Below, piece after piece: positions 13,749 through 20,645 of a stretch of DNA of 20,645 nucleotides. A model generated the notes under the pieces. The model worked only from the letters and a program-made list of their open reading frames with translations, searched no databases and was not told where the DNA came from. Source of the stretch: Comamonadaceae bacterium (GTDB taxonomy: Bacteria; Pseudomonadota; Gammaproteobacteria; Burkholderiales; Burkholderiaceae_C); contig CANBRV010000006.1 of NCBI GenBank assembly GCA_947372005.1, forward strand, positions 1 through 20,645, given 5' to 3'. Each line of letters opens with the position of its first letter. Positions within the stretch are counted from its first letter, which is position 1. The position numbers and the translations under genes are program-made.

Positions 13749-14738
13749 TCAAGTGGTGCCCTCTATATTTTTGCCCGCACGTTCAATCACGCCACTCCAG
13801 CGCTTACGCTCAGCAATTAAAAATTGATTGGTCTCTAACGGAGTTGATGTCATGACCTCTGCTCCTGCTTGCAAAAGTCTAGCTCTTACGTCGGGTGAAC
13901 GGATAACGCTAATTAAAGCGGCGCTAAGTTTTTCGACTGCTACTCTGGACATCGTGCTGGCGACGGCCACGCCTTGGTAGGTACCTGACTCGAATGTGGG
14001 TAGACCTTGCTCGGCAATGGTCGGCATATTGCCCACCAGCGCCATACGCGTGCGCTTCGAAATACCAATGACTTTGAGACGACCAGCTTGCACCAGCGGT
14101 AGCGTTGCCAGCATGCCATTCATCACGACATCGGTCACGCCAGCCGCCGTGTCGGCAATCGATTGCGCACCGCCGCGGTACGGGACATGCTGCCACTGCA
14201 TGCCCGTTGCAATGGCAATTTCTGCCATTGCTAAGTGCGTGGGTGCGCCCGTGCCGCTAGAAGCAACATTGATCTTGCGGCGTTTAGACAGCGCTACGAG
14301 CTCTTGCAACGTATTCGCAGGAAGGGATGGTGTGGCAACCAGCATATGCGGTGAATACGCCAGCATGGTCACGCCTTGCAAGTCCGTTGCTTTGTAGGGT
14401 AAATCTTTGTTAATGACATGCGCCAGCGCCACTGCGCCCATGTCCGAGAGCAGCATCGTGTGCGCGTCCGTGGATGCAGCAACAACACCTGCGCCTACGC
14501 TACCGTTAGCACCAGTACGGTTCTCCACAATCACCGTGGCTTTGAGTCGCTCACCCAAGCTATTAGCGATGATGCGTGCAATCGCGTCTGATGATCCGCC
14601 TGGCGGAAACGGCACGATGATTTTGAGTGGCTGAGTCGGCCAAGTCTTTTGTGCGTTGGTTTGTGATATGGCCTGCAGCCCAAGTGGGATAAGGCTTGCA
14701 GCAGTGCCAATTTGAAGAATTTTGCGTCGCGTCGTCAT
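13749..14738 (-). CDS. Bug/TctC-family solute-binding protein, twin-arginine leader
   Basis: A 329-residue periplasmic receptor of the Bug (TctC) family. The leader begins TTRRKILQIG, a twin-arginine-like motif, with a hydrophobic stretch and cleavage probably near TNAQ (about 30). The mature part shows the family's ligand loop IVPFPPGGSSD and later YRGGAQSIAD and MPTIAEQGLP. Bug proteins bind carboxylates and amides outside the inner membrane, sometimes feeding tripartite tricarboxylate (TTT) transporters or acting as sensors. A sugar diacid is the likely ligand from context. The ATG has TAAGG about 10 bases upstream and is 18 bases after the dehydrogenase stop. No TctA/TctB membrane subunits are encoded in this window. 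Confidence 0.9.
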   Translation of the reverse strand: MTTRRKILQIGTAASLIPLGLQAISQTNAQKTWPTQPLKIIVPFPPGGSSDAIARIIANSLGERLKATVIVENRTGANGSVGAGVVAASTDAHTMLLSDMGAVALAHVINKDLPYKATDLQGVTMLAYSPHMLVATPSLPANTLQELVALSKRRKINVASSGTGAPTHLAMAEIAIATGMQWQHVPYRGGAQSIADTAAGVTDVVMNGMLATLPLVQAGRLKVIGISKRTRMALVGNMPTIAEQGLPTFESGTYQGVAVASTMSRVAVEKLSAALISVIRSPDVRARLLQAGAEVMTSTPLETNQFLIAERKRWSGVIERAGKNIEGTT

Positions 14739-14756
14739 GATGATGCCTTAGTCAAA

Positions 14757-16229
14757 TTAGCAAGGTTGTCCGTTGCGAGCCAAGAGCCAACTCGGCGCAT
14801 CTTGGATACACACAGGACGCAAAAAGCGATTGATCGCGGTATCGCCCACCGAGGTGGTCATGGGCTGAGTGGACGATGGCCACGGGCCGCCGTGCTGCTG
14901 CGCGGCGCTAACCGCTACGCCTGTGGGCACGCCTGCAAACAGGACGCGCCCCGCAATGTTCATGGCACCGCGCACCAAGGCGCGAGCATCGTCCGTCTCT
15001 TGCTCTACACCCCAAAGTGTGACGGTCAAGCTGCCGCCGACGGCTTCTAAAACTTGCAGCGCCTCGGTAACAGATGCAGCGCGAACGATCAAACTTGCAG
15101 GACCAAATACTTCTTCGCGCAGTTCAGATTTCACGATGAAATTGACCGCATCGGTTTGCGCGAGGAAAGGACGCGGTGCTTCAGGCGAACCAGCTTCTAG
15201 CAGCAAGACTTTGACGCCCGATGCCGCAACGTGCGCCACGCCGTTGTCAAACGCTTGACGAATGCCAGGGGTCAACATGGCGTGTGGTTGCAGAGCTTTT
15301 AAAGCCGTTGTGAGTTGTTCGACAAACGCATCACTCGCAGGATCGTTTAGCAAAACAATCACACCAGGACTGGTGCAAAACTGTCCGCAGCCTTGGTTAA
15401 TCGAGCCTGCCAGCAAGGTCGCCAGCTCTGCGCCCTTGGCTTGCAAAATACCAGGCAGTGCCACGACTGGATTGATAGATCCGAGCTCGCCATAAAACGG
15501 AATCGGGCGAGGGCGTGCGTTAGCTACAGCTTGCAGCGCTGCGCCGCCGCGTGTGGAACCCGTAAACGCGCCAGCGGCAATCAAGGGATGCGCGACCAAG
15601 CGAACGCCTACATCAGAACCGCCGCCTTGCACCATGCCAATCAAACCTTTAGGCAAATTCTGTGCTTCCAAAACTTTTTGAATTAAGCTCAGCATGCGAT
15701 TCGATAAAACCAAGTGCGCCGTGTGCGCTTTGATGACCACGCTGCAACCCGCAGCTAGCGCGGATGCGGTATCGCCGCCGAGCACTGAAAACGCAAACGG
15801 GAAGTTGCTGGCAGAGAACATCGCCACGGGACCAAGCGGTACGCGCTGCAGCACCATGGCGGGGTGACCGACGGGTGGTGCGCCTGCGACGGCGGGGTCG
15901 TCAACAGATTCAAACGCCACGCCGCGCTCGGCCATATCAGCAAAGCGGCGCAGTTGGAAGGCGGTGCGATCCAGTTCGCCGTTTAAGCGCACGGGGCCGA
16001 GTGCTGTTTCGTTATCGGCAATCGACACTAACTCATCGCGGTCGACTTCAATGGCGGCAGCTAAAGCACATAGCAGAGAGCCACGAGCCACGCCGCTACT
16101 GGCTTGCCAGGAGGCAAATGCTTGCGAGGCGGCTTCCACGGTTGCGTCTACTTGCGCGGGTGTGTGGGCTAGAAGCGGTGCGCCAAAAGGCTCGCCCGTG
16201 CGGGCATTGAAAGATTGAAGTGTTTTCAT
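14757..16229 (-). CDS. 2,5-dioxovalerate (alpha-ketoglutaric semialdehyde) dehydrogenase
   Basis: A 490-residue aldehyde dehydrogenase of the KGSADH type. Active-site residues are N142 (SASNFPF), K167 (VVIKAH), E248 (YGELGS) and the catalytic C285 (GCGQFCTSPG). The nucleotide-binding glycine segment FTGSTRGG lies near 222-229. The enzyme oxidises 2,5-dioxopentanoate to 2-oxoglutarate with NAD(P)+. Assignment to this substrate rests on the motif pattern PFYGELGSINPV, typical of glucarate/galactarate-linked KGSADH, and on neighbouring gudD and kdgD. It starts 7 bases after the preceding Bug gene, with only a weak ribosome binding site, so translation may be coupled. A 3-hydroxy- or general fatty aldehyde dehydrogenase is the less likely alternative. 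Confidence 0.9.
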   Translation of the reverse strand: MKTLQSFNARTGEPFGAPLLAHTPAQVDATVEAASQAFASWQASSGVARGSLLCALAAAIEVDRDELVSIADNETALGPVRLNGELDRTAFQLRRFADMAERGVAFESVDDPAVAGAPPVGHPAMVLQRVPLGPVAMFSASNFPFAFSVLGGDTASALAAGCSVVIKAHTAHLVLSNRMLSLIQKVLEAQNLPKGLIGMVQGGGSDVGVRLVAHPLIAAGAFTGSTRGGAALQAVANARPRPIPFYGELGSINPVVALPGILQAKGAELATLLAGSINQGCGQFCTSPGVIVLLNDPASDAFVEQLTTALKALQPHAMLTPGIRQAFDNGVAHVAASGVKVLLLEAGSPEAPRPFLAQTDAVNFIVKSELREEVFGPASLIVRAASVTEALQVLEAVGGSLTVTLWGVEQETDDARALVRGAMNIAGRVLFAGVPTGVAVSAAQQHGGPWPSSTQPMTTSVGDTAINRFLRPVCIQDAPSWLLARNGQPC

Positions 16230-16236
16230 ATGATTT

Positions 16237-17196
16237 TTATTCGACTTTGATACCAGCAGTTTTAATGACTTTGGTCCAACGAGCTAGCTCGCTTTTTACA
16301 AATTCGGTGTAGTGTTTCATGCCAGCAGGGGCGACGACGAAACCAGTGGACTCTAGTCGTTGATGCACAGTCGCAGACTTGAGTGCTTCTTGCATGGCTG
16401 CATCTAGCTTGTCCACAATAGCTTTAGGCGTGCCTTTAGGGACAGAGATACCAGACCATGAAATTGCTTCAAAGCCTTTGTAGCCTGACTCTGCAATAGT
16501 TGGAACATCTGGATAGAGTGGATTGCGTTTGGCGCTTGTAACTGCCAGTGCCCGTAGCTTGCCTGCCTTGACATGCTGCAAAGCCACGTCTTGGTTGATA
16601 AACATAATTTTGATGGTGCCGCCGAGTGCGTCCGTCATCATGGGGCCACCGCCACGGTAGGGAATACCGGTCAAGAAAACGCCAGCGGTTTGCTTAAACA
16701 ATTCCATTGCCATATGACCAGAGGCGGCTGGTGTATAGCCATAGTCTAGTTTTCCAGGATTGGCTTTAGCGTAGTCCACCAATTCTTTTAAAGTTTTAAA
16801 CGGAGTGCTGGGATGCACCACCAACACGTTAGGACCTGAATTGACCTGTGAGATATGAATGAAATCGGTCAATGTGTTGTATTTCACGTTGGGATCTAGA
16901 CCATGTGCCACAGCGCTTTGTCCCACACCTGTTTGGATGATGGTGTATCCATCGGGCGCAGACTTGGCGCCTTTTTCTGTTCCGATGACGCCGCCTGCAC
17001 CGCCTATGTTTTCAACAACAAAAGGTTGCTTCAAAATTTTGGTGAGTTCTTCGGCAACCAAGCGCCCCATCACATCGCTTGTGCCACCTGCTGGAAATGG
17101 GACGATGATTTTGACGGGCTTGTTGGGGTAGTCGGATTGCGCAAAAGCGCTAGCTGCTAAGAGCGCTGATGCAAGTAAGAGTGAGAGTTTTTTCAT
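16237..17196 (-). CDS. Bug/TctC-family solute-binding protein, Sec leader
   Basis: A 319-residue periplasmic receptor with a classical Sec signal peptide (MKKLSLLLASALLAASAFAQ, cleavage after AFA). Mature motifs are IVPFPAGGTSD, YRGGGPMMTDALGG and VPTIAESGYKG, all typical of the Bug family. It lies between gudD and the KGSA dehydrogenase, so it probably binds glucarate or a related aldaric acid. It is clearly a different protein from the Bug receptor two genes downstream, not a recent tandem copy. A hairpin repeat sits in its 54-base upstream gap. The ribosome binding site (AGAAAG) is modest. Confidence 0.92.
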   Translation of the reverse strand: MKKLSLLLASALLAASAFAQSDYPNKPVKIIVPFPAGGTSDVMGRLVAEELTKILKQPFVVENIGGAGGVIGTEKGAKSAPDGYTIIQTGVGQSAVAHGLDPNVKYNTLTDFIHISQVNSGPNVLVVHPSTPFKTLKELVDYAKANPGKLDYGYTPAASGHMAMELFKQTAGVFLTGIPYRGGGPMMTDALGGTIKIMFINQDVALQHVKAGKLRALAVTSAKRNPLYPDVPTIAESGYKGFEAISWSGISVPKGTPKAIVDKLDAAMQEALKSATVHQRLESTGFVVAPAGMKHYTEFVKSELARWTKVIKTAGIKVE

Positions 17197-17222
17197 AAAT
17201 TGCTTTCTAAATCATTCATGGA

Positions 17223-17240
17223 TTCCCGCTTTCGCGGGAA
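17223..17240. repeat. Short palindromic hairpin, dRS3-like repeat
   Basis: TTCCCGC (17223-17229) and GCGGGAA (17234-17240) form a 7-bp stem with a 4-base loop. The core ATTCCCGCTTTCGCGGGAA resembles the short ATTCCC-N-GGGAAT repeats (dRS3 in Neisseria, and similar dispersed units in other Betaproteobacteria); that link is from memory. It sits in the gap between gudD and the Sec-type Bug gene. No T-tract follows, so it is not a standard terminator; it may stabilise or partially attenuate the operon mRNA. Confidence 0.5.
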
Positions 17241-17250
17241 GGACGGTCGG

Positions 17251-18585
17251 TTAGCGAACCATGCATGGTTTCTTGTTATCAAATTTCCAATTCGGGATGA
17301 GGTATTGCATGGCAGTCGCGTCGTCGCGTGACCCTAGTCCGTGCTGCAAATACAGCTGATGTGCGGCTTCCACTTTTGCCATATCCAGTTCGATACCAAG
17401 TCCACCTGCTTGCGGTACGGCAATGTGCCCGTTTTTAATTTGCAGTGGTTCTTTCGTCAGGCCTTGGCCGTCTTGCCAAATCCAGTGCGTGTCAATCGCG
17501 GTGACTTTGCCAGGCGCAGCCGCGCCCACATGCGTAAACATGGCAAGCGACACGTCAAAGTGATTGTTAGAGTGGGAACCCCAAGTCAGCCCCCAGTCGC
17601 GGCAGGTTTGCGCCACGCGAACCGAGCCTGCCATCGTCCAAAAATGAGGATCTGCCAGCGGTATGTCGACGCTTTGCAGCGAGAGCGAATGTTGGAGTTG
17701 CCGCCAGTCGGTCGCGACCATATTGGTTGCTGTTGGCAGGCCAGTCTCCCGCCGGAACTCCGCCATCACTTCGCGGCCACTAAAGCCTTCTTCTGCACCG
17801 CACGGGTCTTCGGCATACGCCACCACGCCGTGCATATCGCGCATCAAACGGATCGCGTCTTTAAGTAACCAGCCGCCGTTGGGATCGAGTGTGACGCGGG
17901 CTTCTGGAAAGCGCTGGTGCAAAGCGGTCACGGCTTCAATTTCTGCCTCGCCAGCCAGAACGCCGCCTTTGAGTTTGAAGTCGTTAAAGCCGTACTTGGC
18001 GCGCGCGGCTTCGGCTTGGCGAACAATGGCCTCTGGTGTGAGTGCCACTTGGTTGCGATTTGCAAACCATGCGTCGCTGTTACCCGTCTCGTCGCGGTAC
18101 GCCAAATCCGTTTTGGCTTTGTCGCCGACATAGAATAGGTAACCGAGCATTTCAACCGACGCACGTTGTTGCCCTTCGCCCAGCAATGCCGCAACTGGTA
18201 CGCCAAGATGCTGCCCCAGCAAATCGAGCATGCAAGACTCAACGGCCGTGACGGCGTGAATGGTGGTGCGCAAATCAAAGGTTTGCAGGCCGCGTCCGCC
18301 TGCATCACGATCGGCAAACTGCGTGCGCATCTTGGTGAGCACGGCTTGCACGTTGCCAATGTTTTGCCCAACGACCAGCTCGGTTGCGTCTTCTAAAGTC
18401 TTACGGATTTTTTCACCACCGGGCACCTCGCCCACACCTGTGCGACCAGCAGTATCGGTCAAGATGAGCAAGTTGCGCGTGAAGAACGGGCCATGTGCAC
18501 CCGAAAGATTCATCAACATGGAGTCGTGACCCGCAACGGGGATGACCCGTAGGCCAATGACAGTGGGTGTTGTGGAGGATGTCAT
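17251..18585 (-). CDS. gudD: D-glucarate dehydratase
   Basis: A 444-residue enolase-superfamily enzyme. It dehydrates D-glucarate (and L-idarate) to 5-dehydro-4-deoxy-D-glucarate. The active-site set is complete: K204 and K206 in FKLKGG, D234 and N236 in LDPNGGW, E259 in AEDPCG, N288 in ATNMVATD, H338 in GSHSNNHFD and D365 in TAIDTHW. The residue spacing follows the well-known E. coli GudD numbering with an offset of one. Metal (Mg2+) is bound by the acidic set. The ATG 18585 has AAGG about 8 bases upstream and follows kdgD after 43 bases. No truncation or frameshift is seen. A galactarate dehydratase is excluded because those belong to a different (GarD) fold. Confidence 0.96.
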   Translation of the reverse strand: MTSSTTPTVIGLRVIPVAGHDSMLMNLSGAHGPFFTRNLLILTDTAGRTGVGEVPGGEKIRKTLEDATELVVGQNIGNVQAVLTKMRTQFADRDAGGRGLQTFDLRTTIHAVTAVESCMLDLLGQHLGVPVAALLGEGQQRASVEMLGYLFYVGDKAKTDLAYRDETGNSDAWFANRNQVALTPEAIVRQAEAARAKYGFNDFKLKGGVLAGEAEIEAVTALHQRFPEARVTLDPNGGWLLKDAIRLMRDMHGVVAYAEDPCGAEEGFSGREVMAEFRRETGLPTATNMVATDWRQLQHSLSLQSVDIPLADPHFWTMAGSVRVAQTCRDWGLTWGSHSNNHFDVSLAMFTHVGAAAPGKVTAIDTHWIWQDGQGLTKEPLQIKNGHIAVPQAGGLGIELDMAKVEAAHQLYLQHGLGSRDDATAMQYLIPNWKFDNKKPCMVR

Positions 18586-18628
18586 GTGGAAAGCCTTATC
18601 TGATGTAGTCTGCGGGCGAGGTTCTAAA

Positions 18629-19546
18629 TTAGATTGCTTGTGATCCGAGCTTTTTAATCAATGCGTCCAGTTGCTCCATTTCGGCGGGCTTCAAATCGGA
18701 GAGCGGTGCGCGGACAGGCCCTGCGCTATGTCCAACTAACGTGGCGCCCGCTTTGACGATGCTGACCGCATAGCCTTGCGTTTTGTTACGGATGTCTAAA
18801 TAAGGCATGAAGAATTCACGTAAAAATTTATGTTGCGTCGCCATGTCGTCGTTAGCAACTGCGTGGTAGAAGTCCATCGCGGTTTTAGGAATGAAGTTAA
18901 ACACGGCGCTTGAATACACGGGTGTTCCCAGCGCTTTGTACGCTGCTGCGTACACCTCAGCCGTTGGCAAGCCGCCAAGGTAAGCAAAGCGGTCGCCCAT
19001 TGCCATGTAGATGGAGGACATGGTTTCGATATCGCCCACGCCGTCTTTGAAGCCAATCAAATTCGGGCAGCGATCTGCCAAGATTTGTAGTGATTTTGGG
19101 GTGAGCTTGCACACGTTGCGGTTGTAAACAATCACGCCAAACTTCACGCTTTGACATACCTGCGTCACGTGCTCAATCAAACCTTCTTGGCCAGCCTCTG
19201 TCAGATAGTGCGGCAAGAGCAAAATGCCGTGCGCACCAAGGCGTTCAGCCTCTTGCGCACATTGAATCGCAAAGCGTGTTGAACCGCCTGCGCCTGCAAT
19301 GATGGGCACTTTGCCGCGGCAAGTATCCACAGCCGTTTTGATGATTTGCGAGTACTCATCGCCCATGAGTGAGAAGAATTCACCCGTACCACCCGCCGCA
19401 AACAAGGCCGATGCGCCATACGGTGCCAACCAGTCCAAACGATCGGCATAACCCTTGGCGTTGAAGTCGCCATTGGCGTCAAAGTCCGTCAAAGGAAATG
19501 ACAAAAGGCCGCTGGACATGATGGTTTTAAGTTCTTGTGGGTTCAT
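18629..19546 (-). CDS. kdgD: 5-dehydro-4-deoxyglucarate dehydratase
   Basis: A 305-residue member of the DHDPS/NAL aldolase superfamily. The Schiff-base lysine is K167 in IGFKDGVGD and the catalytic tyrosine Y141 in VIVYNRN. The substrate-binding GGTGEFFSL (52-60) and the N-terminal LLSFPLTDF block are typical of KdgD. It converts 5-dehydro-4-deoxy-D-glucarate to 2,5-dioxopentanoate with loss of CO2 and water, feeding the dehydrogenase encoded downstream. It is the first structural gene after the operator-promoter region. The predicted transcript start near 19583 leaves a leader of about 37 bases. The ribosome binding site (AGAAAG) is weak. Confidence 0.95.
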   Translation of the reverse strand: MNPQELKTIMSSGLLSFPLTDFDANGDFNAKGYADRLDWLAPYGASALFAAGGTGEFFSLMGDEYSQIIKTAVDTCRGKVPIIAGAGGSTRFAIQCAQEAERLGAHGILLLPHYLTEAGQEGLIEHVTQVCQSVKFGVIVYNRNVCKLTPKSLQILADRCPNLIGFKDGVGDIETMSSIYMAMGDRFAYLGGLPTAEVYAAAYKALGTPVYSSAVFNFIPKTAMDFYHAVANDDMATQHKFLREFFMPYLDIRNKTQGYAVSIVKAGATLVGHSAGPVRAPLSDLKPAEMEQLDALIKKLGSQAI

Positions 19547-19564
19547 GGGGATCTTTCTGTAAAT

Positions 19565-19586
19565 AAAATGGTAGCGCTACCATTTT
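19565..19586. promoter_or_regulatory. LacI-family operator upstream of kdgD
   Basis: A perfect 22-bp palindrome centred at 19575/19576 with core ATGGTAGCGCTACCAT. Even-length palindromes with a central CG flanked by such arms are typical LacI/GalR-family operators. It lies 19 bases before the kdgD start and covers the predicted transcription start, directly downstream of an extended -10. The adjacent LacI-family gene is the obvious candidate regulator. Confidence 0.85.
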
Positions 19587-19589
19587 TGC

Positions 19590-19598
19590 ATTGTAACA
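19590..19598 (-). promoter_or_regulatory. Extended -10 promoter of the glucarate operon
   Basis: The minus strand reads TGTTACAAT, an extended -10 (TGn plus TACAAT, 5 of 6). No good TTGACA-like hexamer stands 16-18 bases upstream, which fits an extended -10 promoter. The expected start (about 19582-19584) lies within the palindromic operator, so repressor binding would block initiation. Confidence 0.55.
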
Positions 19599-19647
19599 TC
19601 GAAAAAACACGTCATTCCCATTTTTTTAATAGGGGGTTTTACTTGGG

Positions 19648-19659
19648 GGTAGCGCGACC
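19648..19659. promoter_or_regulatory. Candidate second operator half-matching the main site
   Basis: GGTAGCGCGACC matches 11 of 12 positions of the core GGTAGCGCTACC of the main operator. Its centre is 78 bp from the main centre, and it ends just before the lacI stop codon. The outer arm bases are not conserved. It could be an auxiliary site for cooperative binding or looping, or chance. Confidence 0.3.
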
Positions 19660-19661
19660 GC

Positions 19662-20642
19662 TTAGGTGCTGGCACGCTCAATGATGGAAAAGCCAATATC
19701 CACAATCGGCTTTTCCACAGCTTTGCCTTCAGCGCGATCCATTAAGTAGCGAGCTGCCATACGGCCAATGTCGCCGCCATTGATGCGTACGGTTGAGAGG
19801 GCGGGCTCAATGTCTGCGCCAAACGGCACATCACCAAAACCCATGACAGATAAATTTTTGGGTACGTCAATGCCCCGTGCTTTGGCTTCGGTCACTATAC
19901 CCATGGCGAGTAAATCGGAGCTGCAAAAAATAGCATCAGTTTTGGGTGCTTCTCGTAAAATTTTGATAAAGGCATCACGTCCACTTTTAAGTGTGCGCGA
20001 GTCACCTACATTGAGGGCGAACACATCCTCAAGTCCTGCTGCAGCAACGGTTTCAGTAAAGCTGCTGGCACGGCGTGCGGCACGTTCATCGCCTGCCATG
20101 ACCAGTGCCAAGCGCTTGCGACCTTTATCCATTAAGTGCTTGGCGGCAGCGCGACCAATGGCAAGGTGCGAAAAGCCAATCAACATATCAATTGGGGTTT
20201 GGGTGAGATCCCAAGATTCGACAACGGGGATGCCGGATGCCATCAAGCGTGTGCGAGCACGTCCTGGCTGCAAAATTCCTGCTAAAAAAATCCCGTCAGG
20301 ACGGCGACCAATCACGGCTTCTAGCAGCGCTTCTTCACGCTCAACCGAATAACTGGATTGCCCGAGCATAAGTTGATACCCCGAATCAAATAGCGTGTTG
20401 TTGAGTGTTTCGACGGTTTCCACAAAAACCGACATCACTGTACTGGGTACGACGGCTGCAATCATGCGGCTACGGCTGGAAGCCAGGCCGCCTGCCATGC
20501 GGTTGGGCACGTAGCCCGTGCGCTCTACAGCAGCCAATACCTTGCGTAGCACTTCGGCTGACACGCTAGTGGGTGTGTTGATGGCGCGGGACGCAGTGAT
20601 GGGCGCAACTCCCGCTAACTTAGCTACGTCTTGCAGCGTCAT
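19662..20642 (-). CDS. LacI-family transcriptional regulator of the glucarate operon
   Basis: A 326-residue (at least) LacI/GalR regulator. The N-terminal helix-turn-helix TLQDVAKLAGVAPITASRAI (2-21) is followed by the hinge-region segment VPNRMAGGLAS. A periplasmic-binding-protein-like effector domain spans about 60-326, with DAIFCSSDLLAMG and SVMGFGDVPFG being typical. It most likely represses kdgD-gudD and downstream genes by binding the palindrome at 19565-19586 and is released by glucarate or a pathway intermediate; this is inferred from position. ATG 20642 gives a complete helix-turn-helix, but the frame stays open to the window edge (20645), so a longer N-terminus is possible, as in some relatives. 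It is 115 bases upstream of kdgD on the same strand. Confidence 0.9.
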   Translation of the reverse strand: MTLQDVAKLAGVAPITASRAINTPTSVSAEVLRKVLAAVERTGYVPNRMAGGLASSRSRMIAAVVPSTVMSVFVETVETLNNTLFDSGYQLMLGQSSYSVEREEALLEAVIGRRPDGIFLAGILQPGRARTRLMASGIPVVESWDLTQTPIDMLIGFSHLAIGRAAAKHLMDKGRKRLALVMAGDERAARRASSFTETVAAAGLEDVFALNVGDSRTLKSGRDAFIKILREAPKTDAIFCSSDLLAMGIVTEAKARGIDVPKNLSVMGFGDVPFGADIEPALSTVRINGGDIGRMAARYLMDRAEGKAVEKPIVDIGFSIIERAST

Positions 20643-20645
20643 CGC

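Noticed and set aside
17257..17270. AACCATGCATGGTT palindrome as an operator
   Set aside because: It lies in the last codons of gudD, does not resemble the kdgD operator and has no promoter beside it.
17341..18133. Plus-strand frames opposite gudD
   Set aside because: gudD has a complete active site on the other strand; these are low-complexity mirrors of its codons.
19768..20352. A 194-residue plus-strand frame opposite the LacI-family gene
   Set aside because: Ser/Ala/Arg-rich translation with no domain; the LacI frame is convincing.
1..20645. CRISPR arrays, insertion sequences, integrases, defence genes
   Set aside because: No regularly spaced repeats, transposase-like frames or terminal inverted repeats were seen on either strand.

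Overview
This is a 20.6 kb stretch of a bacterial chromosome with dense, mostly operonic gene packing and no gene-free stretch longer than about 145 bases. Gene content points to the Betaproteobacteria, order Burkholderiales: two Bug/TctC-type periplasmic receptors, a cytochrome c4 followed by a ResB-type System II cytochrome c maturation protein, an EmbB8/YheT-type hydrolase, and a LacI-controlled glucarate operon. I cannot fix the genus from sequence alone. No rRNA, CRISPR array, insertion sequence, phage gene or integrase was found.

Left part (1-8 kb), housekeeping. The window opens inside mtnN (5'-methylthioadenosine/SAH nucleosidase), which meets corA (Mg2+ channel) tail to tail. Rightward from 1474 runs hpf (short ribosome hibernation factor), a stand-alone cyclic-nucleotide-binding-domain protein, an alpha/beta hydrolase and a small conserved protein of unknown function. 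Next come a membrane-anchored cytochrome c5-like protein and tRNA-Arg(CCG), transcribed divergently from a short region with a GC-rich palindrome. fabG and a histidine-rich CobW/COG0523 GTPase form a tightly coupled leftward pair, divergent from a secreted SGNH-type hydrolase. engB (ribosome assembly GTPase) closes this part.

Middle (8-12.7 kb), cytochrome c. A secreted dihaem cytochrome c4 and resB are followed after only 3 bases by a 644-residue B12-binding/radical SAM protein with the cluster motif CX4CX2C instead of the usual CX3CX2C. The usual ResB partner CcsA/CcsB is not in the window.

Right part (12.7-20.6 kb), sugar-acid catabolism. A leftward operon encodes, in transcription order, KdgD, GudD, a Bug receptor, 2,5-dioxovalerate (KGSA) dehydrogenase, a second Bug receptor with a twin-arginine leader, an RraA/HMG-aldolase-like protein and a Cys-rich protein of unknown function. 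GudD, KdgD and KGSA dehydrogenase make a complete route from D-glucarate to 2-oxoglutarate. A LacI-family regulator is encoded just upstream on the same strand. Between it and kdgD lies a 22-bp perfect palindrome immediately downstream of an extended -10 promoter, which is what a repressor operator over the start site should look like. A second, 11/12-matching operator core lies 78 bp away, next to the lacI stop codon.

The best leads for something undescribed are the radical SAM protein attached to the cytochrome c operon, the two unexplained genes at the tail of the glucarate operon, and the palindrome placed in the spacer of the cytochrome c5/tRNA-Arg divergent promoters.
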